Assembly: GCF_014202315.1 (NCBI RefSeq)
Contig: NZ_JACHGN010000030.1
Coordinates: 61,513-125,512 of the forward strand
Source: Thermocatellispora tengchongensis
GTDB lineage: Bacteria > Actinomycetota > Actinomycetes > Streptosporangiales > Streptosporangiaceae
Direction: 5' to 3'
Length of the DNA stretch: 64,000 bases
The notes under the pieces were generated by a model that searched no databases, was not told where the DNA came from, and worked only from the letters and a program-made list of their open reading frames with translations. Numbering within the stretch: position 1 is the stretch's first letter; each line of letters starts with the position of its first letter. Below, piece by piece: positions 17,821-25,368 of this stretch. Made by a program: the position numbers and the translations under genes.

Positions 17821-18531
17821 ATGAGCCCGGCGGCGCGGGGCGGCCTGCCGGAGGCCAGGCTGCTCGTCGTGGACGACGAGCCGAACATCCGCGAGCTGCT
17901 GTCGGCCAGTCTGCGCTTTTCCGGCTTCGAGGTCGTGGCCGCCGCCGACGGCCGCGAAGCGGTGCAGCTCGCCGAGCGCGTACGCCCCGACCTGGTCGTG
18001 CTCGACGTGATGCTGCCCGACCTGGACGGCTTCGCGGTGGCCGAGCGCCTGCGCGCGGTCGGCCGCCGCGTGCCGGTCGTGTTCCTGACCGCCCGCGACG
18101 GCACCGACGACAAGGTGGCCGGGCTCGCGCTCGGCGATGACTACGTCACCAAGCCGTTCAGCCTGGAGGAGGTGCTGGCCCGCATCCGGGCCGTGCTCCG
18201 CCGCACCCGGGGCGACCTGGAGCTGCCCACCCGGCTCCAGGTGGCCGACCTGGAACTGGACGAGGACGCGCACCAGGTCTCGCGCGGGGGCCGCCCGGTC
18301 CGCCTGTCGCCCACCGAGTTCAAGCTGCTGCACTACTTCATGGTCAACGCCGGGCGGGTGCTGTCCAAGGCGCAGATCCTCGATCACGTGTGGAACTACG
18401 ACTTCGGCGGTGACGCCGGGGTCGTGGAGTCGTACGTCTCCTACCTGCGGCGGAAGATCGACAAGGAGGAGCCCCGGCTCATCCACACCCTCAGGGGCGT
18501 GGGCTATGTTCTTCGCGCGCCGCGCCAGTGA
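17821..18531 (+). CDS. OmpR/PhoB-family response regulator (second paralogue)
   Basis: 236 residues, closely similar to the regulator at 10117. Acidic pocket VDDE (17-20), phospho-acceptor Asp62, Lys in YVTKPF, and winged helix with LSPTEFKLLHYF and LIHTLRGVGYVLR. Compared with its paralogue one Gly is missing in the loop before the conserved Lys (LALGDDYV against LTLGGDDYV), a small change next to the active site. It is the fifth gene of the exporter operon and overlaps its kinase by 26 bases. Likely controls the exporter genes, perhaps with cross-talk to the first pair. Confidence 0.92.
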   Translation: MSPAARGGLPEARLLVVDDEPNIRELLSASLRFSGFEVVAAADGREAVQLAERVRPDLVVLDVMLPDLDGFAVAERLRAVGRRVPVVFLTARDGTDDKVAGLALGDDYVTKPFSLEEVLARIRAVLRRTRGDLELPTRLQVADLELDEDAHQVSRGGRPVRLSPTEFKLLHYFMVNAGRVLSKAQILDHVWNYDFGGDAGVVESYVSYLRRKIDKEEPRLIHTLRGVGYVLRAPRQ

Positions 18532-20074
18532 CACCCGCCGGCTGGTGCGGGAGGCGAAGCGGCGGCTGGCCCGTACGCCGCTGTGGCTGCGGCTGGTCGC
18601 GGCCACGCTGCTGCTGGTCACCCTGGCCGTGACGCTGACCGGCCTGTTCGCGGTGCAGCTCCTGCGCGGCTACCTGCTGGACCGCACCGACCAGCAGCTC
18701 CGCGCCGCGAGCGCGCCGCTGCGGCCGGAGAACGAGGAGCCGCACGCCGACCCGCGTACGCCGGATACCAAGACCCAGCGCCTGTACGGCCTGTTCTACG
18801 TCGTGATCCTGAACGAGGACGGCACCGTACGCCGCACGCTGGCGCAGTCCACCGACGGCGCGGTGCCCGACCTGCCCGCCCTGACCGTCGCCGAGGTGGC
18901 CCGCCGCGGCGGGCGGCCGTTCACGGTGGATTCGGTGGGCCACGCCGGCCACGCCTGGCGGGTGGTCGCGGTGCCCGCCCGCACGACCGGCAGCCGGGTG
19001 GTCGGGATCAGCCTGAGCGACATCGACACCACGGTCTCCCGTCTGGCCGTCATCGTGGCCTGCGTCGGCGGCGCGGTGCTGGTCCTGCTCGGCTTCGCCT
19101 GCCACTGGCTGGTACGCCGCAGCCTGCGCCCCCTGGGCGAGATCGAGCGCACCGCCCAGGCCATCGCCGGGGGCGACCTGTCGCGGCGGGTGCCGCTGCG
19201 GCACCGGCGTACCGAGATGGGGCGGCTGGGCCGGGCGATCAACGGCATGCTGGTCCAGATCGAGAAGGCGATCAGGGACCGCTCGGAGTCGGAGGCCGCC
19301 GCCCGGCGCTCGGCGGAGCAGGCCAGGGAGTCGGCCGAGGCCGCGCGGCGCTCGGCGGAGGCCGCGCGCAGCTCCGAGGAGCGCATGCGCCGGTTCGTCG
19401 CCGACGCCTCGCACGAGCTGCGCACCCCGCTCACCTCCATCCGGGGCTTCGCCGAGCTGTACCGGCAGGAGGGCTCGCGCGATCCCGACGAGGCGGCCCG
19501 GGTGCTGCGCCGGATCGAGGGCGAGGCCGAGCGGATGGGCCTGCTCGTGGACGACCTGCTGCTGCTGGCCCGGCTGGACCAGCAGCGCCCGCTCCAGCGC
19601 GGCCAGGTGGACCTGCTCAGCCTGGCCGCCGGGGTGGTCCTGGACGCGCAGACCCTGGCCCCCGACCGGCCGATCGAGCTGGTCCGGCTGGACGGGGCCG
19701 ACGCCCCGGTGTCGGTGACCGGCGACGAGGCCAGGCTCCGGCAGGTGATCGGCAACCTGGTCGGCAACGCGCTGCGGCACACCCCGGCCGGCACGCCGGT
19801 GCTGGTCGGCGTGGGCGTGGACGGCGCCGACACCGTGGTCGAGGTCGCCGACGAGGGCCCCGGACTGCCGGAGGGCTCGGCCGAGCGGGTCTTCGAGCGC
19901 TTCTACCGCGCCGACCCGGCCCGCACCCGTACGGACGGCGGCGGCGCGGGCCTGGGCCTGTCGATCGCCGCCGCCCTGGTGCACGCCCACGGCGGCACCA
20001 TCACCGTGGACAGCGCCCCCGGCCAGGGCGCCACCTTCCGGGTGCGCCTCCCGTCGCGACCGCCGGCCGGCTGA
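18506..20074 (+). CDS. Sensor histidine kinase, partner of the regulator at 17821
   Basis: 522 residues from ATG 18506, which lies inside the regulator's last codons. Helix 1 at about 27-49 and helix 2 at about 178-202 bound a roughly 125-residue outer sensor. HAMP follows, then an extended coiled coil of repeated ARRSAEQA/ARRSAEAA units, HisKA with His303 in DASHELRTPLTS, N-box NLVGNALRHTP, G1 ADEGPGLP and G2 GGAGLGLSIA. All motifs are intact. It resembles the kinase at 10830, with a longer coiled coil. This gene ends the operon; the DrrAB genes converge on it 10 bases later. Confidence 0.92.
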   Translation: MFFARRASDTRRLVREAKRRLARTPLWLRLVAATLLLVTLAVTLTGLFAVQLLRGYLLDRTDQQLRAASAPLRPENEEPHADPRTPDTKTQRLYGLFYVVILNEDGTVRRTLAQSTDGAVPDLPALTVAEVARRGGRPFTVDSVGHAGHAWRVVAVPARTTGSRVVGISLSDIDTTVSRLAVIVACVGGAVLVLLGFACHWLVRRSLRPLGEIERTAQAIAGGDLSRRVPLRHRRTEMGRLGRAINGMLVQIEKAIRDRSESEAAARRSAEQARESAEAARRSAEAARSSEERMRRFVADASHELRTPLTSIRGFAELYRQEGSRDPDEAARVLRRIEGEAERMGLLVDDLLLLARLDQQRPLQRGQVDLLSLAAGVVLDAQTLAPDRPIELVRLDGADAPVSVTGDEARLRQVIGNLVGNALRHTPAGTPVLVGVGVDGADTVVEVADEGPGLPEGSAERVFERFYRADPARTRTDGGGAGLGLSIAAALVHAHGGTITVDSAPGQGATFRVRLPSRPPAG

Positions 20075-20084
20075 GCGCACGGGC

Positions 20085-20894
20085 TCAGGCGGACGTACGG
20101 CGCCGGAACCGCGCCGCCGCGAGCGGGGTCGCGACCACCACCGCCCCGGCGAGCCAGGCCGCCGCGATCCACCCGGAGTCGCCGATCGGCCGGTCGAGCA
20201 GCAGCCCGCGGAGCGTCTCGACCAGCGGCGTGATCGGCTGGTGCTCGGCGAACGCGCGCAGCGCCCCCGGCATGGTCTCCGCCGGCACGACGGTGTCGGA
20301 CAGATAGGGCAGGAACAGCACCACGAAGCTGAACGCGCCCGCGGCCTGCGTGGAGGTGACCATCAGGCCCCACAGCACCGCGAGCGCCGACATGGCCAGC
20401 ACGTACCCGGCGACCACGGCCGCCGTCAGCACCCACCCGGCCGGGGTGGCGTCCGGCCGGAAGCCCAGGACCACGGCCACGGCCAGCGCGATCCCGGTCG
20501 TGGCCACGTTGCGGACCACCGAAGCGATGACCAGGGCGGCCGGGACCGTCCAGGCGCCGATGGGCAGGGTGCGGAACCGGTCGATCATGCCGCCGGTCAT
20601 CTCCTCCGCCATGCTCACGGCGGTGAGCGCGGCGCCGTACCCCGCGCACATCACCAGCACGCCGGGCACCGCGAAGTCGATGTACTCCAGGCCGCTGGAG
20701 CCGGTGGTGATCGCCCCGCCGAAGACGTACACGAAGACGACCATGATGGCCACCGGCATCGCGATGTTCACGATGAGGGCGTCCACCGTGCAGGTCTCGT
20801 GACGCAGTGCCCGCGCGATCAGCCGGCCCAGGTCGCCCGCCCCGGAGCCGCGCCGCCCCGCCGCCGCCGCCGCCGTCGTCGTCATCGCGGTCAT
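20085..20894 (-). CDS. ABC-2 type permease (DrrB family)
   Basis: 269 residues with six predicted helices, including VNIAMPVAIMVVFVYVFGGA, VMCAGYGAALTAVSMAEEM and FSFVVLFLPYLSDTVVP. The loop EEMTGGMIDRFRTLPI is the amphipathic connector typical of DrrB/NodJ permeases. Together with the ATPase upstream (overlap ATGA at 20891) it forms a two-gene exporter, of the type that gives resistance to anthracyclines or other hydrophobic compounds. The divergent TetR gene probably represses it. Confidence 0.9.
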   Translation of the reverse strand: MTAMTTTAAAAAGRRGSGAGDLGRLIARALRHETCTVDALIVNIAMPVAIMVVFVYVFGGAITTGSSGLEYIDFAVPGVLVMCAGYGAALTAVSMAEEMTGGMIDRFRTLPIGAWTVPAALVIASVVRNVATTGIALAVAVVLGFRPDATPAGWVLTAAVVAGYVLAMSALAVLWGLMVTSTQAAGAFSFVVLFLPYLSDTVVPAETMPGALRAFAEHQPITPLVETLRGLLLDRPIGDSGWIAAAWLAGAVVVATPLAAARFRRRTSA

Positions 20895-21832
20895 GCCGCC
20901 ACCGCCTTGGTCAGCTCGAAGAACACGTCGTCAAGGGTGGGCGCGCGCAGTTCCACGCGCTCGGGCGCGACCCCGGCCCGGTGCAGCAGGTCCAGGACGC
21001 GCCGCAGGTGGTCGGGGCCGTGCAGCGCGAGGGTGACCTCGGACGGGTCGTCGCCGGGGGAGCGCCGGGCGTCCTCGCCCTGGGCGGCGAGCACGGCGGC
21101 GGCGCGGGCGGCGTCCTCGTCGCCGGCGAGCCGCAGCACCAGCCGCTCCGAGCCGACCTGCCGCTTCAGCGCGGCCGGGGCGTCGTCGGCCACGACCCGC
21201 CCGCCGTCGAGCACCGCGATGCGGTCGGCGAGCTGGTCGGCCTCGTCGAGGTACTGGGTGGTGAGCAGGATCGTCGTGCCGGAGGCCAGCAGCTCGCGGA
21301 TCACCGCCCACAGCTCGGCCCGGCTGCGCGGGTCGAGGCCGGTCGTCGGCTCGTCCAGGAACAGGATGCGGGGCGCGCCCACCATGCTCGCGGCCAGGTC
21401 GAGGCGCCGGCGCATGCCCCCGGAGTACGCGCCGGCGCGGCGGTCGGCCGCGGTGGTGAGGTCGAAGCGCTCCAGCAGCTCCTGCGCGCGCCGGCGGGCC
21501 TCCCGCCGCCCCAGGTGGTACAGCCCGGCGAACAGCTCCAGGTTCTCCCTGCCGGTGAGCAGGTCGTCCACGGTGGCCTGCTGCGCGGTCAGGCCGATGA
21601 CCCGGCGTACCCGGTCGCCCTCGCGGGCCACGTCGTACCCGCCCACGGTCGCGGTGCCGCCGTCGGCGCGCAGCAGCGTGGTCAGGATGCGCACGGTGGT
21701 GGTCTTGCCCGACCCGTTGGGCCCGAGCAGGGCGAGCAGGGTGCCGGTCGGGACGGTCAGGTCCACCCCGTGCAGCACCCGCGCGCGGCCGAACGCCTTG
21801 CGTAACCCGCGCGCGTGGATCGCACTCTCCAC
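20891..21832 (-). CDS. Daunorubicin-resistance (DrrA) family ABC ATP-binding protein
   Basis: 313 residues from GTG 21832. Walker A GPNGSGKTT (about 38-46), Q-loop LTAQQATVDD, family signature YSGGMRRRLDLAASMV, Walker B ILFLDEPTTGLD, H-loop replaced by the usual TTQY of this family (LLTTQYLDEADQLAD). The C-terminal about 80 residues end in DDVFFELT, the DrrA-type regulatory tail. With the permease it should export a hydrophobic drug or metabolite; the real substrate cannot be read from sequence. Transcribed away from the TetR gene across a 113-bp region with four 14-bp repeats. Confidence 0.92.
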   Translation of the reverse strand: MESAIHARGLRKAFGRARVLHGVDLTVPTGTLLALLGPNGSGKTTTVRILTTLLRADGGTATVGGYDVAREGDRVRRVIGLTAQQATVDDLLTGRENLELFAGLYHLGRREARRRAQELLERFDLTTAADRRAGAYSGGMRRRLDLAASMVGAPRILFLDEPTTGLDPRSRAELWAVIRELLASGTTILLTTQYLDEADQLADRIAVLDGGRVVADDAPAALKRQVGSERLVLRLAGDEDAARAAAVLAAQGEDARRSPGDDPSEVTLALHGPDHLRRVLDLLHRAGVAPERVELRAPTLDDVFFELTKAVAA

Positions 21833-21842
21833 GATCGCTCCT

Positions 21843-21898
21843 TTCTGTGTACGTCCTTCTGCGTAGGTCGTTCTGTGTACGGCTTACTGTGTATTACA
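21843..21898. promoter_or_regulatory. Four 14-bp direct repeats in the drrAB/TetR divergent promoter
   Basis: Units beginning at 21843, 21857, 21871 and 21885 read TTCTGTGTACGTCC, TTCTGCGTAGGTCG, TTCTGTGTACGGCT and TACTGTGTATTACA. The exact 14-bp spacing and the AT-rich TATATAGATTAGACTG stretch just after suggest an operator array with the TetR promoter beside it. Confidence 0.5.
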
Positions 21899-21945
21899 TA
21901 TATAGATTAGACTGTACCCCGCCGGATCGCGAGAAGAGGAGTCCG

Positions 21946-22689
21946 ATGGCGAAGGAGAAGGCGCTGCCGCCGGTCGTCGCGCGGATGTGGGGCCGCGAGG
22001 CGGCGTCGCGCCGGGGACCGCGGCCACGGCTCGACCTCGCCAAGATCACCTCCGCCGCCATCGAGATCGCCGACACCGAAGGGCTGGCCGGGGTGTCCAT
22101 GGCCGCCGTCGCCGCCCAGGTCGGCGTGGCCCCCATGGCGCTGTACCGCTACGTCGGCAGCAAGGACGAGCTGCTGATCGCCATGGGCGACGCCGCGATC
22201 CCCGACCCGCCCGAGATCGGCGAGCTGTCCTGGCGCGAGTACCTCGGGCTGTGGACCCGGGCCAACCGCGACTTCCTGATCAGCCGGCCCTGGCTGCTGT
22301 CCGTCATCCGCCTCGCCCCGCCGCTCGGCCCGGCGAGCATGCGCTGGCTCGACCGCGCCCTGGCGGCGCTGGCCGGCACCGCCCTGGACGAGGGCGAGAA
22401 GGTCAACGTCGCCACCACCCTCACCGGCTACGCCCTGACCGACGCCACGCTCGTGGCGGGCCTGGTCCTCGGCGGCCCCGCGCTCGACGAGGCCGGCGTC
22501 ATCAGCGCCGGCGACTACGGCGACATGCTCGGCCAGGTGATCGACCCCGAGGGCTACCCCGCCCTGACCACCGCCGTGCGCGCCGGAGCCTTCGCCGGCG
22601 GCGAGGGCTGGGTCGAGGACGCCGACTTCCGCTTCGGCCTGGACCTGCTGCTCGACGGCGTGGAGGCCCTGATCCGGCGCCGCACCTGA
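21946..22689 (+). CDS. TetR/AcrR family regulator (TetR C-terminal domain type), divergent from drrAB
   Basis: 247 residues from ATG 21946, preceded by GAAGAGGAG. The HTH lies at about residues 28-75 (ITSAAIEIADTEGLAGVSMA, then VGVAPMALYRYVGSKDELL). The C-terminal ligand domain is of the TetR_C class (WREYLGLWTRANRDFLISRPWL). An in-frame GTG further upstream would run through the operator repeats and is rejected. Divergent placement makes it the likely drug-responsive repressor of the DrrAB exporter and of itself. Confidence 0.9.
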   Translation: MAKEKALPPVVARMWGREAASRRGPRPRLDLAKITSAAIEIADTEGLAGVSMAAVAAQVGVAPMALYRYVGSKDELLIAMGDAAIPDPPEIGELSWREYLGLWTRANRDFLISRPWLLSVIRLAPPLGPASMRWLDRALAALAGTALDEGEKVNVATTLTGYALTDATLVAGLVLGGPALDEAGVISAGDYGDMLGQVIDPEGYPALTTAVRAGAFAGGEGWVEDADFRFGLDLLLDGVEALIRRRT

Positions 22690-22713
22690 TCGCTCACCGA
22701 ACTGCCAGCCGAC

Positions 22714-22741
22714 GCTGAGCTGGGCCGGATGTGCCGCTGAG
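22714..22741 (+). promoter_or_regulatory. Candidate response-regulator site upstream of the lipoprotein gene
   Basis: GCTGAG occurs at 22714-22719 and again at 22736-22741, 22 bp (two helical turns) apart. The first copy lies in GCTGAGCTGGGCC, nearly identical to the adaptor-promoter segment at 13955. This links the lipoprotein to the exporter regulon by motif only. Confidence 0.35.
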
Positions 22742-22799
22742 GTTCATCGCCTGTGATGGGAGTCGCACCACCCCCACCCCGGCCCCAGGAGCGCATCTC

Positions 22800-23285
22800 G
22801 TGTCAGCGGTATCCCGATCGCTCGTCGGTGCGACGGCGCTGGGCCTGGTGCTCCTCGTCTCCGGCTGCGGTGGAGACGAGGGGACGGCCGCCGCCCCGCA
22901 GGGCGGCGGCGACCAGCGGGCCGCGTTCCGCGACTGCCTCAGGGAGCACGGGGTGACGATGCCCACCGCCCGGCCGAGCGACGCCCCTGGCGCTCGGCCG
23001 GACGGCGGGGCCACCCCCGGCGCCCGGCGCTCCACGGACCCGGCGGCGCGGCAGGCCATGCAGGCGTGCGCGTCCCTGCGCCCCAGCGGCGCCCCCGGGC
23101 CGGGCGACCGCGCCGGCCGCCGCGCCCTCGACCAGTCGGCCCTCCGGGCGTTCCGCACCTGCATGAAGGACAACGGCGTCACCCTGGCCACCGACGCCCC
23201 CATCCCCAGAGCCGGCGACACCGACGCCACGACCGCCAAGGCCCTGGAGAAGTGCCGCCCCCTCCTGCCCACCCCCACCCCCTGA
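22800..23285 (+). CDS. Small secreted lipoprotein with two CLREHGV-type repeats
   Basis: 161 residues from GTG 22800. A lipoprotein signal peptide ends in LLVSGC with the lipidated Cys at residue 23. The mature part contains two related units, FRDCLREHGVTMP and FRTCMKDNGVTLA, each followed by a second Cys (MQACASL, LEKCRPL), so two disulfide-bonded helical pairs are likely. Small lipoproteins of this pattern often sit near MacAB-type exporters and two-component genes in actinomycetes; function unknown. An in-frame start at 22731 would spoil the signal peptide. The stop codon begins a tandem array. Confidence 0.75.
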   Translation: MSAVSRSLVGATALGLVLLVSGCGGDEGTAAAPQGGGDQRAAFRDCLREHGVTMPTARPSDAPGARPDGGATPGARRSTDPAARQAMQACASLRPSGAPGPGDRAGRRALDQSALRAFRTCMKDNGVTLATDAPIPRAGDTDATTAKALEKCRPLLPTPTP

Positions 23286-23608
23286 TCCCCAGGGAGGACA
23301 ACCCGGCCCGGGAGGGACGCTGGGCGCCGGGGAGCGCGACGCCCATGAGCGCCGCTCACCACCGCCCTTTTGATCCCCCGAGAGGACAACCCGGCCCGGG
23401 AGGGCGCTACGGGAGCGCCGCCCACCCCCGATCCTCCCGGGAGGACGACCTGGTCCGGGAGGGGCGCCATCGGAGCGCCGCCCACCCCCGATCCTCCCGG
23501 GAGGACAACCCGGCCCGTCTGGGGGCGCTACGGGAGGGGCGTCCACTCTCCTCCCCTGATGCCCTGGACAGACAACCCCGTCTAGGAGGGGCGTTATGGG
23601 GCAGTAAC
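23283..23608 (+). repeat. Degenerate tandem array of about five 60-bp units
   Basis: Units begin near 23283, 23371, 23429, 23489 and 23556. Units 3 and 4 are spaced exactly 60 bp and share GATCCTCCCGGGAGGAC, which holds the perfect 14-bp palindrome TCCTCCCGGGAGGA, followed by ACCCGGCCCGGGAGGG-like and GGAGCGCCGCCCACCCCC segments. The array fills the gap between the lipoprotein stop and the GTPase start. I see no gene in it. Confidence 0.8.
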
Positions 23609-23613
23609 GGCGT

Positions 23614-25368
23614 GTGGCCGTGGCAGGGGGACTGCTTGAGGACGTCGAGGCGCTCCGGGGGCGTCTCGGCGGTGACCTGCTGCCGTTCGCGCTTCCCCGC
23701 GCCGGGGACGACCGGGGCGCGCTGCGGGAGCTGACCGGGCAGCTCGACGACTACGTCCTGCCCCGGCTGCGGGCCATCGACGCGCCGTTGCTCGCCGTGG
23801 TCGGCGGCTCGACCGGGGCGGGCAAGTCCACCCTGGTCAACTCCCTGGTCGGCGCCGATGTGACCGAGCCCGGCGTGCTGCGGCCGACCACGCTGGTGCC
23901 CACGCTGGTGACCGCCCCCGCCGACGCCCCCTGGTTCACCGCGCAGCACATCCTCCCCGGCATGCCCCGGGTGACCGGCGGCGACGGGAACCCGGGCCGG
24001 AGCCCTGACGGGAGCGCCGGGCGGCCGGTGCTGCGGGTCGTCGTCGCCGGGGCGCTGCGTCCCGGCCTGGCCCTGCTCGACGCGCCCGACATCGACTCCG
24101 TCGTCACCGAGAACCGCGCCCTGGCCGCCCAGCTCCTGGCCGCCGCCGACCTGTGGCTGTTCGTCACCACCGCCGCCCGGTACGCCGACGAGGTGCCCTG
24201 GGGATACCTGCGCGAGGCGGGCGACCGCAGCACGGCGCTGGCCATCGTGCTGGACCGGGTGCCGCCCGAGGGCGCCCGGGTCGTGGCCGCCGACCTGGCC
24301 CGGCTGATGCGCGAGAACGGGCTCGGCGGGGCGCGGCTGTTCGAGGTGCCCGAGGTCGCGCTGCCCGAGGAGAACGCGCGCCTGCCCGCCGAGGTCGTCC
24401 GCCCGATCGCCGAGTGGTTGTCCGGGATCGCCGCCGACGCGGAGGCGCGGGCCCAGGTGGTCCGGCAGACCCTGGCCGGGGCGCTGGCCGGGCTCGCCAC
24501 CCGGGTCCCGGCGCTGGCCGACGCCGTGGACCGGCAGCTCGCCGCCGAGCGGGAGCTGCGCCGTGCGGTGACGGCGGCGTACGACGAGGGGATGGCCCGG
24601 TTCGACGCCGGCATGCGCGACGGCGCCCTGCTGCGCGGCGAGGTGCTGGCCCGCTGGCAGGACTTCGTCGGCACCGGCGACCTGATGCGCGGGCTGGAGA
24701 GCCGCGTCGGCCGGCTGCGCGACCGCCTGGGCGAGTTCGTCACCGGGCGCCCGGCGTCCGGCGCCCGGTTGCGGGTCGCCCTGGAGAGCGGCCTGGAGTC
24801 GCTGATCCGCGACGCCGCCGACGGCTCCGCCGAGCGCGCGTACGAGGCGTGGTCAGCCGACCCGGCGGGCCGCGACCTGCTGGAGCGCGCCGGGGTCGGG
24901 GCGGCGGGCCGCCTCGCCCGCGCCGCCCAGGACCTGCCCGAGCGCGCCGAGGCGACCGTGCGCGCCTGGCAGGGCTACGTGCTGGACCTGGTACGCCAGG
25001 AGGGCCAGGGCCGGCGCACCGCGGCGCGGCTCGCCTCGTACGGGGTCAACGGCACCGGCCTGCTGCTGATGATCGCGGTGTTCGCGTCCACCGGCGGGCT
25101 GACCGGGATCGAGGTCGGCATCGCGGGCGGCACCAGCGTGCTGAGCCAGAAGCTCCTTGAGGCCGTCTTCGGCGACCAGGCCGTGCGCACGCTCACCGCC
25201 AAGGCCCGCGACGACCTGCGGCGGCGGGTGCGCGTCCTGCTGGACGAGGACGCGTCCCGCTTCACCGCCCGCCTCGACGCCGTACGCCCGGCCGGCGACG
25301 CGCCCGGCGCGCTGCGCGCCGCCGCCTCCACCCTGCGCACCCACCTGCCGGCGGTGAGGCACGGGTGA
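23614..25368 (+). CDS. Dynamin-like/YfjP-type GTPase (first of tandem pair)
   Basis: 584 residues from GTG 23614. P-loop GGSTGAGKS at 64-72, G2-type RPTTLVPT, G3 LLDAPDIDSV and the G4-like LDRVPPEG. A long helical part follows (about 280-480), then a hydrophobic hairpin (GTGLLLMIAVFASTGGLTGIEVGIAGG, about 490-515) and a basic C-terminal helix. This layout resembles bacterial dynamin-like and YfjP GTPases, which work at membranes, often as unequal pairs. It overlaps the second GTPase gene by 4 bases (GTGA at 25365), so the two proteins probably act together. Confidence 0.85.
   Translation: MAVAGGLLEDVEALRGRLGGDLLPFALPRAGDDRGALRELTGQLDDYVLPRLRAIDAPLLAVVGGSTGAGKSTLVNSLVGADVTEPGVLRPTTLVPTLVTAPADAPWFTAQHILPGMPRVTGGDGNPGRSPDGSAGRPVLRVVVAGALRPGLALLDAPDIDSVVTENRALAAQLLAAADLWLFVTTAARYADEVPWGYLREAGDRSTALAIVLDRVPPEGARVVAADLARLMRENGLGGARLFEVPEVALPEENARLPAEVVRPIAEWLSGIAADAEARAQVVRQTLAGALAGLATRVPALADAVDRQLAAERELRRAVTAAYDEGMARFDAGMRDGALLRGEVLARWQDFVGTGDLMRGLESRVGRLRDRLGEFVTGRPASGARLRVALESGLESLIRDAADGSAERAYEAWSADPAGRDLLERAGVGAAGRLARAAQDLPERAEATVRAWQGYVLDLVRQEGQGRRTAARLASYGVNGTGLLLMIAVFASTGGLTGIEVGIAGGTSVLSQKLLEAVFGDQAVRTLTAKARDDLRRRVRVLLDEDASRFTARLDAVRPAGDAPGALRAAASTLRTHLPAVRHG

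Noticed and set aside
23283..23608. Possible CRISPR array or small repeat protein
   Set aside because: Units of about 60 bp are degenerate along their whole length with no unique spacers; frames are not conserved from copy to copy.
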